Assembly (NCBI RefSeq): GCF_002289565.1
Contig: NZ_NTFY01000032.1
Span: forward strand, 1-64,000
Reading direction: 5' to 3'
Source of the DNA: Rhodopirellula sp. SM50
GTDB taxonomy: Bacteria; Planctomycetota; Planctomycetia; Pirellulales; Pirellulaceae
DNA length: 64,000 nucleotides
Part shown: positions 52,391-62,118 of the stretch, piece after piece
How positions within the stretch are numbered: position 1 is the first letter of the stretch
Layout: each line of letters begins with the position of its first letter
Notes under the pieces: model-generated
Told to the model about the DNA's origin: nothing
Databases searched by the model: none
Seen by the model: only the letters and a program-made list of their open reading frames with translations
Position numbers and translations under genes: made by a program

Positions 52391-53226
52391 GCAGCGAGAT
52401 GCGTTGCAGCACCAACCGGATTTGCTGTTCGTGGAATTTGCGGTCAACGACGGCGGAGCCGCACCGGAACGCATCCATCAATCAATGGAAGGCATCGTGC
52501 GTCAAACGTGGGCGTCCAATCCGAAAACCGACATTTGTTTTGTCTACACGCTCACGCAAGCGATGCTGCCCGATCTGCAGTCCGGCAAAATGCCTCGTGC
52601 AGCCAGCGCCATGGAAGACTTGGCCGATCACTATGCGATCCCTTCGATTCATTCTCTATACCGAAGCGATCGCACGATCTTGGCCGAAGTTCACGGCGGC
52701 CGGCGATGCCCCACAACCCCATGCCTTGATCGCCCCCCTTCGCGAGGATAACTGGGAACGCGCCAAAATGGTGGCCATCAAACCCGAGATGTTGACCGGA
52801 AACTGGACCAAGCTTCCCGGGGATCATGCGCTGGCCAAGCGATTTAGGCGTAACATGCCCGAGCTCTATCAAGCTGACGCACCGGGTGCGACGCTGGCAT
52901 TCACGTTCGAAGGCACGCACGCCGCTCTGTTTGACGTGTTGGGACCCGATGGCGGTCAGGTCCGCGTCCAGATCGACGGCGACGAAGTCTCGCGCAATCG
53001 CATCGATGGCTATTGCACCTACCACCGGATGGCGACGTTGACCATCGGCTCGAAACTCGCCCCCGGCCGACACAGCATCAAGATTCAATTGACACCGCAA
53101 CAGCTGGACAAGCGAGAGATTCTGTTTGAACGCAATCGAACCGATTTCGATTCCAAGCCTGACAAGTACAAGGACCACACGTGGTACACCTCGTCGCTGA
53201 TGTTGATCGGCGACTTGGAAGAGTGA
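52360..53226 (+). pseudogene. SGNH/GDSL hydrolase remnant with internal deletion
   Basis: Two frames join: 52360-52655 encodes [20 protein letters not shown] (block III Asn region), [10 protein letters not shown] and [13 protein letters not shown]; from about 52650 a +1-shifted frame encodes [60 protein letters not shown] and a beta-rich end to the stop at 53226. The first block with the catalytic GDS serine is missing, and the stretch normally carrying DxxH lies at the deletion point. So all catalytic positions are gone while the C-terminal beta domain is intact. Confidence 0.8.
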
Positions 53227-53244
53227 CGGAAATTTCATCGGGCG

Positions 53245-55482
53245 TTACGGTTTCGGTGCCGCGAAGACGCGGATGATCTCGTTCTTCACTTCGTATTTGC
53301 AGCCGACTTTCGCCAGGGCGATGTTCAGCACCATCCGAAGACTGACGTTCTTCATTTCGATGCTGACATTCACATTTGAGGTGATCCCCGCTTGCTTCAG
53401 ACTGTTTCGGTCCAAAATGATTGGAATCCGATGCTGCTCGGAAAGCTTGTCCAGGAACTCGTCGAGCGGCACGGCGTCCGCTTTGACGGATGTATTGCCC
53501 GCCAGAACCGTGTGGAAATAGTCTTCAACGCTGCGCCCCTCCGCTTGGTTGTGCGCGTTGTCACGATAAAGTGCGTGGCGATTTGCTTCGGTCATCTTCG
53601 CTTCGCCAGAGACCACTTTCCCGGAATCAAGTCGCTTCAGCTTGAGATGAACAGACTCGCCGGGAAAATTCCCCAGTTTCCAAAGCACCTCGACCAGGTC
53701 CTCACTCAAGCGTTTTTTCCAACTCCGACCAAAATGTTCCTGCGTCTGTTTGACAAGATCTTGGATCGCGAATCGGTCGATCTCGAGCAGTTCGTATTGC
53801 TCGGAGCGATACGTGACGAGGACCTGTGCACCTTGAAACTCCATCCGAGTGAACGGTGACAGCTTGGGAGGCTGTGAGCGATCGGGCGTTTGCATGATCA
53901 CATCAGTCTGTGCGTTGCCGGCGGGCTTCGTTTCGACAATCTTGGCCACGTGCGTCGCGCCGCGTTTGATCACAACCGCATTGTTTTGGACCTCGAAACC
54001 ATCCACGTCGCCGACAATTTCAACAATGTAGCTGCCTGATTTCACTTGGATCGACGCGCCCTCTCGGGTCACCGACAACTCGTCGACGACTTCATCGCCT
54101 TTCCGGATCACAATCGGCAGATTCTCGTCCGCATGACTATCAATCCGCAGAGTCCCGTGGTCGGTCTGCAAGATGATGATGGTTGCCGCCCATACAAAGA
54201 AACCGAACACTCCCGCGGCAAGAAACCAAGGCAACGTGTTGCCGATCTTGCGACCGCTGCCTGTGACATTCGCCCGTAGGCTTGTGGGGCGTTGAGGCTC
54301 TGGCGCGTCGGCCCGTGTCGGATCGAGCAAATGGGCTTGCCAGCCTTTCAAGAGCTGTGCCACTTCCGATGAACATTGATAGCGTTGGTCGGGGTTCTTG
54401 CTTAACAGGCGCATCACGATTGCGTCAAGCCACGCGGGAACGTCGGCGTTGATTTCACGCAACGATCGGGGATCATCATTGCCGATCCGATTGAGCACCC
54501 CCATCGTTGTTTCCGCACGAAACGGGCTACGTCCGGTGAGCATGAAGTACATGACGCTGCCGAGTGAGAACAGATCGCTGCGGTGGTCGATCGCATCCCC
54601 GTGAGCTTGTTCGGGCGACATGTATTGCGGCGTCCCCGCGATCACGCCGCTGCGTGTCATGCTGGCGTCGTCCACCGCTCGGGCTAAACCGAAGTCTGTG
54701 ATCTGGACGCGTTCGACACTGTTTTCCAACAAGATGTTTGCCGGCTTGATGTCGCGATGGACCAACCCCTGCTGGTGGGCTGCGGAAAGACCGTCGGCGA
54801 TCTGTGCCGCGATCCGGACGGCTTCGATCGCTGTCAGGGGGCCATCGTGCTCCACCCGCTGTTGCAAACTCGGGCCGTCCACGACGGGCATCACCAAGTA
54901 CGGAAGTCCATCGTGTTCATCGACCGTTTGAATCGGAACGACGTGCGGATGGACGACCGCCGCAGCACTCTTGGCTTCGCGAGAAAACCGTTGCCGCGCG
55001 GCGGCGGAACAGGCCAACTCGGGTGCCAAGACTTTCACGGCACAATGACGCCCCAGCGAAGTGTCAAACGCCCGCATCACGATCCCCATGCCGCCACGGC
55101 CAAGAATTTGTTTGACCTCGTAGCGTGCAAAGCGTCCGATCGAATCGGGATGGCGGGACGGCTGGAGAAACGACGCAGCGTCGGATTGCCCGCTGCGCTG
55201 GTCCGCGGCAGCATCGTCGGATGCGGAGCCGTGCGGGGAAGCTGCACAGCCATTGACGAAAGTCCCCTCCGGTTCGGCAAGCAACTCAGCGAGGTCTCGC
55301 CAGCTCAGGTTCGCTTCGGCCATGTCCTCGACCACGCACTGACAATCCTCGCACGACTCGATGTGCCGGGTGACTTCTTCGCTGCGAGCGGCGAGCCGAT
55401 CGTGCAGAAAGTCGTCGAGCGTTTGACGGTCGTAGTGCAATCGATCCCGTTGATGCTGGTCGTCGCCAATGCGTGCAATCAT
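53245..55482 (-). CDS. Ser/Thr kinase with zinc-finger-like N-terminus and STN-like C-terminus
   Basis: 745 residues from ATG 55482, which overlaps the sigma factor stop (ATGA); a longer frame would run through the whole sigma gene. N-terminal FLHDRLAARSEEVTRHIESCEDCQ resembles the HxxxCxxC of anti-sigma zinc fingers. The kinase domain (about 115-375) has GRGGMGIVMRA, the VAIK-like CAVKVL, HRDIKPANILLE, ITDFGLA and GTPQYMSPEQAHGD, all complete. A membrane helix is at about 414-437. Outside, DGFEVQNNAVVIKRG is a PEGA-like unit, and residues 660-745 (LDEFLDKLSEQHRIPIILDR, SLRMVLNIALAKVGC) resemble secretin/TonB N-terminal domains. It likely controls the upstream sigma factor. Confidence 0.92.
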   Translation of the reverse strand: MIARIGDDQHQRDRLHYDRQTLDDFLHDRLAARSEEVTRHIESCEDCQCVVEDMAEANLSWRDLAELLAEPEGTFVNGCAASPHGSASDDAAADQRSGQSDAASFLQPSRHPDSIGRFARYEVKQILGRGGMGIVMRAFDTSLGRHCAVKVLAPELACSAAARQRFSREAKSAAAVVHPHVVPIQTVDEHDGLPYLVMPVVDGPSLQQRVEHDGPLTAIEAVRIAAQIADGLSAAHQQGLVHRDIKPANILLENSVERVQITDFGLARAVDDASMTRSGVIAGTPQYMSPEQAHGDAIDHRSDLFSLGSVMYFMLTGRSPFRAETTMGVLNRIGNDDPRSLREINADVPAWLDAIVMRLLSKNPDQRYQCSSEVAQLLKGWQAHLLDPTRADAPEPQRPTSLRANVTGSGRKIGNTLPWFLAAGVFGFFVWAATIIILQTDHGTLRIDSHADENLPIVIRKGDEVVDELSVTREGASIQVKSGSYIVEIVGDVDGFEVQNNAVVIKRGATHVAKIVETKPAGNAQTDVIMQTPDRSQPPKLSPFTRMEFQGAQVLVTYRSEQYELLEIDRFAIQDLVKQTQEHFGRSWKKRLSEDLVEVLWKLGNFPGESVHLKLKRLDSGKVVSGEAKMTEANRHALYRDNAHNQAEGRSVEDYFHTVLAGNTSVKADAVPLDEFLDKLSEQHRIPIILDRNSLKQAGITSNVNVSIEMKNVSLRMVLNIALAKVGCKYEVKNEIIRVFAAPKP

Positions 55483-56084
55483 CCTTCGGTCTCCCACAGG
55501 CTGGAAAGGGACTGAGCTTCTTGTTGCAAACGTGCAAACACGCGGCACTTTGCCATCCGCACGGCGCCCTCGGCCTTGCCGAGCGAAGCCGCGACGGTGG
55601 AGATCGATTTGCCTTCGACGGCGGTCATCCAAAACGCTCGCCACGTGGCGGGTTCGCATTTTGAACGCACCCGATCGGCCGCAACATGGAATTGCTGACG
55701 ACGGAGTTCGTGATCGAACAAACTGGCCGTCTCGTTCTGCCGATCCGGTTGTTGCATCAACCACTGGTTCATCTGGCTGTCGCCCGACCCCACCGGTCCC
55801 TGGGGGCGTGTCAGCTGATTGACGACCAGGTTGCGGGTGATGCGGAACAACCAAGCTCGAAACGATCCCCGGCCACGTTTTTCGAACGTCTCCAGAGACC
55901 GTCGCACCGCGGCAAAAACGTCTTGGGCCAAATCTTCCGCGTCGGCGTGCTGCAGGCCCTTGGCCAACGCCATCCGGACTACCAGCGGTCGATAGAGGCT
56001 GACAAACTCCATCCAAACCTCTTCCGAAGCCGGTTGGTTCAGCTTGCCGATCAGTGACGCTCGTGTTTCCGGACCTTGCAACAT
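55479..56084 (-). CDS. ECF sigma factor
   Basis: 201 residues from ATG 56084. Region 2: YRPLVVRMALAKGLQHADAEDLAQDVFAAVRR and RGSFRAWLFRITRNLVVNQLTR. Region 4: AFWMTAVEGKSISTVAASLGKAEGAVRMAKCRVFARLQ. It is of the planctomycete ECF type usually encoded next to a Ser/Thr kinase, and the overlapping kinase gene supports regulation by phosphorylation or by the kinase's zinc-finger-like N-terminus instead of a classical anti-sigma factor. Target promoters are not identifiable here. Confidence 0.94.
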   Translation of the reverse strand: MLQGPETRASLIGKLNQPASEEVWMEFVSLYRPLVVRMALAKGLQHADAEDLAQDVFAAVRRSLETFEKRGRGSFRAWLFRITRNLVVNQLTRPQGPVGSGDSQMNQWLMQQPDRQNETASLFDHELRRQQFHVAADRVRSKCEPATWRAFWMTAVEGKSISTVAASLGKAEGAVRMAKCRVFARLQQEAQSLSSLWETEG

Positions 56085-56934
56085 CGGTTTCTCCTACCAG
56101 CCAAACACAGCCACCGGGCTGCTGTCACACCAAACGATCTAAAAATCTCCAAAAACGGAGCCCCTGACGAAAAGTCACCTCACCGGAAGAGGACACTGAT
56201 TCAGCGATATCGCCCCCAAACCCACATTCTACCTCCGGGGATGGCCGCGTTGTCCACCCGCCCCACCAGCAGCGTGCGGCGGACCACCGCCTGGCGACGT
56301 CTCTCGCCGAGGGATGGCGAATCAAATCCTGACGGAGATGGCCCGCTTTGTCCCGATGGCTCCCTTTGTTCCCCTGACCCTTTTCGATCAGCCGGCGAGT
56401 CCGCCCAACCCCTTTTTGTAGAAACATTGGTCATGTCAACCATTTACGTGTATTCCGATGTCCGTTGTGATGCATCGACACCTCGCGCCCATCGCCTTGT
56501 GCGCGACCGATGATGTGCAACAAGCGAACGCGCATACCCCGCGATGTCGTTTGGTTCGACACGTCTCTTGTCTGCTGTCACCAAGCTCCTGCCACGGTAC
56601 ACACCGGTCACACGCCAGAAGAGGGCCGGGTGCTAATTGTGTGTGCTCACGATCAAGGCAGTGCTTATTTTTGAAGATGCGACATGCCGGCCAAGGGCGA
56701 TCACCATCGGCGAATTTTTCAAAAAGACTCAAGTTGATATGGGCGAACATTTCACCTTGCAGGTCATTGCTGTTCAATTCATCCGCACCGCAGCCGAAAG
56801 CCAGAATCTGGCGAGTCGGATTCGCGTCACCGGTATGTCGTTTGCCTCGTGAGGATGCCATCGAAGAGTCAATTAGCACGTTGCTTACCGGCTCACTCGA
56901 ATCCTGCCTCCTTCACAATGCAAACTTTCAAGCG
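56085..56934. other. 850-bp non-coding region upstream of the prepilin-like gene
   Basis: The longest stretch without a supported gene outside the repeat-rich accessory part. Open frames on both strands (for example 56436-56879 on the minus strand, Cys- and Arg-rich) lack family motifs and have the composition of chance frames. No tRNA or repeat recognised. It should contain the sigma-operon promoter and the promoter of the DUF1559 gene, with a possible long leader. Confidence 0.5.
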
Positions 56935-58005
56935 ATGAGAAATCTCACTCACAAACGTTCCGCTTTCACACTGGTCGAGTTGTTGGTCGTGATCGCCATC
57001 ATTGGCGTCATGGTCGGTCTGTTGCTCCCCGCAGTGCAAGCTGCTCGCGAAGCAGCACGGCGGATGCAATGCTCCAATAACATGAAGCAGATCGGATTGG
57101 CGATTCACAACTACCACGATACGTTTCGTCAAATGCCGGCCAACCATGGTCTGCGAACCGACCTGCCCTCGACGGGGCGTCCCCACTCGGGCGTTTCCTG
57201 GTTGACGGTGATCCTGCCGCAATTGGAGCAGTCGTCTGCGGCGGATGCGATCATCTATGAGGGCACCGACTTCAGCGAAGACTCCGTCATTCCCAACCGA
57301 AACTGGGAGCTGATGTCTCGAACCAACGTTCCGACCTACAACTGCCCCTCCAGCGCCCTGGAGCGATTCCGCATCCAGGAAACCAGCCAGGCGACCAAAG
57401 ACTTTGATCCGGATGCACCGGACACCTACGAAGTCCAAATCCCCGACTACGTCGCGTCGGTCGGTTACTACAATCCGCCGGGTTCCAATGTCTTCTCTTG
57501 GGATCGTTACTACGCCAATACCGCGACCTGGTCCTGGGGATGGTTGCAAGACGACGGCTTCCTGTCGATGTTGAACAACCGATTCCGAGAACGTCGATTC
57601 TCCAGCGTGTTGGATGGATTGAGCAACACCATTGCCATCGGGGAGCACGGTGCATGGCTGCAGCACTTTGACGGCACGCAAGAAGACTCGCGTCCCGGGC
57701 GTGGTCCGGGAGGCTTCTGGGCAGCCCGTCCGATGCACTATGCCTGGGGTGCCTTTCACGGCAAGACCGCCAATGTCACCGTGCCGCGATACCCGAACAA
57801 CAGCCTGTTTTCGGGAAACTGGACTCAGAATATGGAACACACCCTGCACAACGGATTCCGTTCGCAACACGTCGGTGGGGTGCAGTTCACGATGGGCGAC
57901 GGTTCGGTTCGCTTCATCACCGACAGCATCGACTTTGACAACATCTTCACCGCACTGTGTGGTCGCTCGGACCGCTACGTGTTCGACCAGGAATGGGTGC
58001 AGTAG
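56935..58005 (+). CDS. DUF1559 prepilin-like (type II secretion pseudopilin family) protein
   Basis: 356 residues from ATG 56935. The N-terminus KRSAFTLVELLVVIAIIGVM is a type IV prepilin methylation segment with the invariant Glu5 after the cleavage site, followed by LLPAVQAAREAARRMQCSNN, MKQIGLAIHNYHDT and, at the C-terminus, HVGGVQFTMGDGSVRFI, the hallmark H-x-GG... of DUF1559. Planctomycetes have tens of these paralogues, thought to be extracellular pseudopilin-like proteins; function is unknown. Usual family length. The downstream small lipoprotein gene is a common partner. Confidence 0.95.
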   Translation: MRNLTHKRSAFTLVELLVVIAIIGVMVGLLLPAVQAAREAARRMQCSNNMKQIGLAIHNYHDTFRQMPANHGLRTDLPSTGRPHSGVSWLTVILPQLEQSSAADAIIYEGTDFSEDSVIPNRNWELMSRTNVPTYNCPSSALERFRIQETSQATKDFDPDAPDTYEVQIPDYVASVGYYNPPGSNVFSWDRYYANTATWSWGWLQDDGFLSMLNNRFRERRFSSVLDGLSNTIAIGEHGAWLQHFDGTQEDSRPGRGPGGFWAARPMHYAWGAFHGKTANVTVPRYPNNSLFSGNWTQNMEHTLHNGFRSQHVGGVQFTMGDGSVRFITDSIDFDNIFTALCGRSDRYVFDQEWVQ

Positions 58006-58053
58006 TCAATGCAAAGGATGACTGAACGGACTTTACTCACTACCACACAGAGA

Positions 58054-58491
58054 ATGACGATGACACTTTTATCGACCTTTCGCCGGCCGCTCCGCTGGGC
58101 GGCCGCCATCCTGGTCCTGGCTCTCCTGCAGACCGGATGCGACTCCTCTCCCAAGCTCGGTCAAGTCACCGGTGTCTTGACGATGGACGGAGAACCCATC
58201 AAGAACGGCAGTATCGAATTTGTCCCCAGCGGTGGCGGCCGACCTTCGCTGGCCCTGACCGATGAACAGGGACGATACACCGCGTACTACCTCCCTAACG
58301 TGCCCGGAGCGATTCCCGGAAAACACCGCATCCGTTTCGAGATCGCCAAGGCCAAACCGGGCGATCCGGGATTGGTTCGGCCCAAGGGAAAAGGCAGACC
58401 GACCGGCGAAGTCACGTTGGAACCATCAACCATCGAAGTCGTCGCCGGCGAAAACCACGTCGACTTTGAATTGGTCGAATCCCAAAGCTGA
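58054..58491 (+). CDS. Small lipoprotein with carboxypeptidase-regulatory-like fold
   Basis: 145 residues from ATG 58054. Signal ends in LLQTGCDSS, a lipobox. The mature part LGQVTGVLTMDGEPIKNGSIEFVPSGGG, ALTDEQGRYTAYYLPNVPGAIPGKHRI and EVVAGENHVDFELV is the transthyretin-like fold found right after many DUF1559 genes. The 48-bp gap to the DUF1559 gene supports one transcript. Probably an envelope partner of the pseudopilin-like protein. Confidence 0.9.
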   Translation: MTMTLLSTFRRPLRWAAAILVLALLQTGCDSSPKLGQVTGVLTMDGEPIKNGSIEFVPSGGGRPSLALTDEQGRYTAYYLPNVPGAIPGKHRIRFEIAKAKPGDPGLVRPKGKGRPTGEVTLEPSTIEVVAGENHVDFELVESQS

Positions 58492-58680
58492 TTCGAAGGA
58501 CCAAACTCACTCCATTCCACCGCCGCCCGTCTCCATGGGGACTGGGCGGCGGTTGATGTTGGGGCCTGCTGGTTGATGTCTGGGGCAAACGTCAACGAGC
58601 AATGGCGAGCATCATCGATGCTTGACGATTGATTGGTCAAAAGATTGATTGGTCAAAAAATGGAGACACGACCGGACGGG

Positions 58681-61596
58681 TCAGTCGTCGAGACTTTGGA
58701 TCAAGGTCTCAATTTCTTCCGGCGTGATGTTTCGGCAGGCTGCCTGCAACATCTCACGGAAATGTCGTTTTCCTTCGACGCCTGACATGAACCCGATGTT
58801 GCCGATCGGCCCATAGCTGTCGGTGATGCGTTTTCCGTCGGCATCAAAGATGGCGTGGAACGGGACTCCGACCCGTCGGCCGAGGGCCAACAACGCGGCC
58901 ACTTCGGATCCGTGTCGGTCTCGCACGTCGTCGATTTTAACCAGCACGAAGTCTTTCTCGAGCACTTCACGGTGGTCGTCGATCCAGCGACTCAGGCGGA
59001 AGCACGGGCCACAGTAACGCTGTCCGGTGCGGATCCACACGCGACGGTCGGTTTCACTCGCCGATTTGAATGCCTTGTCCCACTTCAATTTCGCGTCTTG
59101 CTGGTCCGGCGCATGTTGTTCAATCAATTCGTCTGCGGCCGATACGGACTGGTCATCCTCGGCGTCGAACATGGACCGCGTGAGTTCTTTTCCATTGACA
59201 TCGTAGGCGCAAACAAAAACGACACCCTGAGAAACGGTGGGCCACTTCATTTGCTCGGAAAATTTTCGATTTCGGGGATCATCCAAGTCGTCCGGGGTGA
59301 CATGCAGTTGTATGAAGCTGGTGACTTTTTGCTGCCGTGAATAGTCCAATAAAGCGTCGTCAACAAATGCTTTCACGGTGGGGTCGTCAGTGTCCGCCAC
59401 AATCACCATTTGACGATAGTTCCCCAGTTCACAATCCCGCTGCGTGATTTGAAAGCGTTCCGCCAGTGTCTTCTGTTGGGCCTGTGACTCTGTCGTCCCC
59501 AACCGTGTGACGACCTCCTCGCGTTCGTCGTCGGGCAACAGATAAATGGTGTCAATCGATCGAAATTCATTGGGGCCATGGTCGAGCGGATCGGTGCGGA
59601 CCAATATCTCTGTCTTGCACGGCAATGCATCGAAGCGATAGCGTCCCTGTTGATCGGTGACTTGCTCAATCGAGGGCAGAAAAAACGTCGTCGGAAAACC
59701 GCCGCCCATCGCGGTGCCGTCGGAGACTCGGATCGAAGCGCGGACCGGATGACTCGCGACCGGCTGACCTTGGCCGTCGAGGATCTGGCCGCGAAACGAC
59801 TTCGTCGGATAAAGTTGGATCTGAACCGGTTGCTCTAGATCTTTGATGACAACCGATCCGGCAAATTGTTTGTCGGCTGAAAACGCAACGGCAGCCAACT
59901 TGGTGGCCTTCGTTTCGAAGTCGAATCTGCCGCCGCTGTCGGTCTTGAGGGAAAATTCGTCACCGGATTGTCCGTCGATGGCTGCGATTCGAACGCTCGC
60001 GTCGTTCAGCTCGACGGCATCGTTCCACGGGATGATCATTCCGCGAACCGCGACCGCTTTGTCCAGTTCGCGATGAAGATGGATTTCGTTGTCCGCATCG
60101 GGCTTCACGACGGTTTTCTGGTTCGCCCGCCAGTCGAGTGACACGGCGTTGACCTCCAATTCGCCCGGCGGCACCATCATCCGCACGATTCCCTGGTCGT
60201 CGGTGTTCCCATCCGAATCCCGTGCCAGGCTTCCCGATCGCTTCTGTCCGTTTTCTTGCCACGTGAACGAATGGCGGGACCGGAAGAGCACCCGCACGTC
60301 TTGCATGGGTGACGCGTCACGTCCAGCGGTCAAACGGACCCGAACGGGGATTCCCTTGATCAGGTTCAACGTGAGAGCGTTTTGCTTTTTCAAATCTGAT
60401 GGATAGGGGATCAAATCAATCGTTGGCGTGACCCATTGTTCGTCGTTGACGTAGACGCAATAGGTGGCGTCAGGCAACACGTTGACGGAGAAACTTCCAT
60501 CCGGATCGGTAATTGCATAAACGTAATCGAGCCGCCCCTCCTCTTCGGCTTGGAACGTGCCGAGCCGGACGTCGAAGCCACCCGGGAACACGGTGTCACC
60601 GGAAACACGTCCTTCGACGATTGCACGATCGACGGACTTCTTTACCGTCAAGGCAAATCGATCGTCCTCGAACTTGCTTTCGACACGACGCCAGCCTTCG
60701 TCGCGAAGATCGAGGTAGGTGTAGGGTGCGTCAATCTGCGGAAAGTACGGATAGACGGCAACGCCCTGTTCGTCGGTGATCAGATGGACGCCATCGGGAG
60801 CCCCGATGAAATTAAATTCCGGCGGTGCGGTTGCGACGTTCAGACGTAGCTTGACGCCAGGGACCGGTTGTCCGTCGGTATCCTTGACCGTGATCGGGCA
60901 CGGTCTGCATTGGAACAGATCAACCGTATGACTGGCCGCAGCCGGATCACGGACCGGTTTGCGTGAAAACTGGTATCCGCCGATCAGTTTCTTCTGCGAC
61001 CAAGCGGTCACGGCCGAAAGGGTTTCGTGCGACAACAACGACAATTCGGCAACACCATCGTCGCCGGCGACCGCGGACAATTCGACTCCGCTGTCGAGCC
61101 TCACGCGGACGTTGGCTTTCGCGACAGGTTTTCCGGCGTGCTGCAGCGTGAACTTCACCGTACGACTGGGACGTTCGGCTTGCAGCGTCACGCCATTGAT
61201 CACTCGCTCCCGCAATTGATTTCGAACGATCATCTCGTGGGCTCGGCTTCCGTCCCGGCAACTCGCATCGATCACGATGCTGTACCAGTGGTGTTTGTTC
61301 ACCGGCAGCCAGACTTCAAAGCCGCCGTCTTTGACATTGGGCGTCAACGTCTCAAACACCTGATCGTTGTAAGTGATGTTGATCCGCACCGCAGCGTCAT
61401 GGACCGATTGGCCGTCTTTGTCGTTGATCTTGCCGCGGAGCCGCATTTCCAGCCTGTCGCCGCTACCGCGAATCCAATCGGGCACTTGGGACGGATCGTC
61501 GCCATACGTTGGCACAGCGGCGAACGTCAACGCGATCGCCAACGCGGATGCCAAGACGGAAACGAGCGGGATGGTGGATGTGTTTCGGTGGGTCAT
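58681..61596 (-). CDS. Large secreted Ig-like protein with C-terminal thioredoxin domain
   Basis: 971 residues from ATG 61596. After the signal, at least five transthyretin/Ig-like regulatory domains follow (KINDKDGQSVHDAAVRINIT; ITVKDTDGQPVPGVKLRLNV; ITDPDGSFSVNVLPDATYCV; GQILDGQGQPVASHPVRASI, QVTDQQGRYRFDALPC). The C-terminal ~200 residues are thioredoxin-like with the redox motif CGPC (about 861-864, in RTGQRYCGPCFRLSRWIDDH) and VGVPFHAIFDADG. This is a sticky secreted protein carrying its own disulfide or reductase domain, which suggests extracytoplasmic redox work on a bound partner. Monocistronic. Confidence 0.85.
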   Translation of the reverse strand: MTHRNTSTIPLVSVLASALAIALTFAAVPTYGDDPSQVPDWIRGSGDRLEMRLRGKINDKDGQSVHDAAVRINITYNDQVFETLTPNVKDGGFEVWLPVNKHHWYSIVIDASCRDGSRAHEMIVRNQLRERVINGVTLQAERPSRTVKFTLQHAGKPVAKANVRVRLDSGVELSAVAGDDGVAELSLLSHETLSAVTAWSQKKLIGGYQFSRKPVRDPAAASHTVDLFQCRPCPITVKDTDGQPVPGVKLRLNVATAPPEFNFIGAPDGVHLITDEQGVAVYPYFPQIDAPYTYLDLRDEGWRRVESKFEDDRFALTVKKSVDRAIVEGRVSGDTVFPGGFDVRLGTFQAEEEGRLDYVYAITDPDGSFSVNVLPDATYCVYVNDEQWVTPTIDLIPYPSDLKKQNALTLNLIKGIPVRVRLTAGRDASPMQDVRVLFRSRHSFTWQENGQKRSGSLARDSDGNTDDQGIVRMMVPPGELEVNAVSLDWRANQKTVVKPDADNEIHLHRELDKAVAVRGMIIPWNDAVELNDASVRIAAIDGQSGDEFSLKTDSGGRFDFETKATKLAAVAFSADKQFAGSVVIKDLEQPVQIQLYPTKSFRGQILDGQGQPVASHPVRASIRVSDGTAMGGGFPTTFFLPSIEQVTDQQGRYRFDALPCKTEILVRTDPLDHGPNEFRSIDTIYLLPDDEREEVVTRLGTTESQAQQKTLAERFQITQRDCELGNYRQMVIVADTDDPTVKAFVDDALLDYSRQQKVTSFIQLHVTPDDLDDPRNRKFSEQMKWPTVSQGVVFVCAYDVNGKELTRSMFDAEDDQSVSAADELIEQHAPDQQDAKLKWDKAFKSASETDRRVWIRTGQRYCGPCFRLSRWIDDHREVLEKDFVLVKIDDVRDRHGSEVAALLALGRRVGVPFHAIFDADGKRITDSYGPIGNIGFMSGVEGKRHFREMLQAACRNITPEEIETLIQSLDD

Positions 61597-62118
61597 TGCA
61601 GAATGTTCCGAGAGTGAATCAGTTTGCCCCAAGACTCAATTTGACTTGTATAACGCACCTCCCGACCGAACTGCAAGTTTCGGGGCAGTTTCGCCCCCCC
61701 AACACAACAACTCCCCGTTGTGGCGGAACGCCACGAGCCCTCCGGCGATTGAGTGAGCCGCGACGCGTAAGCGGCCGCGCACGTGGGCGGCGCCCGAGGC
61801 CTGACGGCCAGCGACTCACCATGGAATCACGAGATCTGGATCAGTTCGACAAGCCGCGAGCTGTCGGTGACGGCGAGACCGGACGGCTCGCGCCCTGCCG
61901 CTACCATCCTTTCCGGTCACTGCAAAACGCCATTGGAGCGGGGCGCCGCTCCAAACCACGAGGGTTTTCCCCATGTGGTCCGGCGTTCCAGGGCATTACC
62001 GTATTTCGTTCGAACGTGGCGGACAGTCCTGATCTAGGGTTGCTTACGCGCCCCGACAGACGAGGGTTGATGTGATCATCGATGACAGTACTTCGTGAAG
62101 ACATTGGAAAACGTTGCC
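61597..62118. repeat. Gap with diverged hairpin-element copies
   Basis: 522 bp between divergent genes. GACCGGACGGCTCGCGCCCT-GCCGCTAC at 61878-61908 is the right arm of the 92-bp element of 15953-16224, and GCCACGAGCCCTCCGGCG near 61729-61747 a diverged left arm. GGAGCGGGGCGCCGCTCC (61937-61954) is a perfect hairpin. No gene. Confidence 0.7.

Noticed and set aside
55483-56016. Extended N-terminus for the Ser/Thr kinase (923-residue version)
   Set aside because: The extra 178 codons run through the sigma-factor gene in another frame and have shadow-frame composition; ATG 55482 with the ATGA overlap is the better start.
56436-56879. 147-codon minus-strand gene
   Set aside because: No family motif, Cys/Arg-rich composition, no ribosome binding site; treated as chance.
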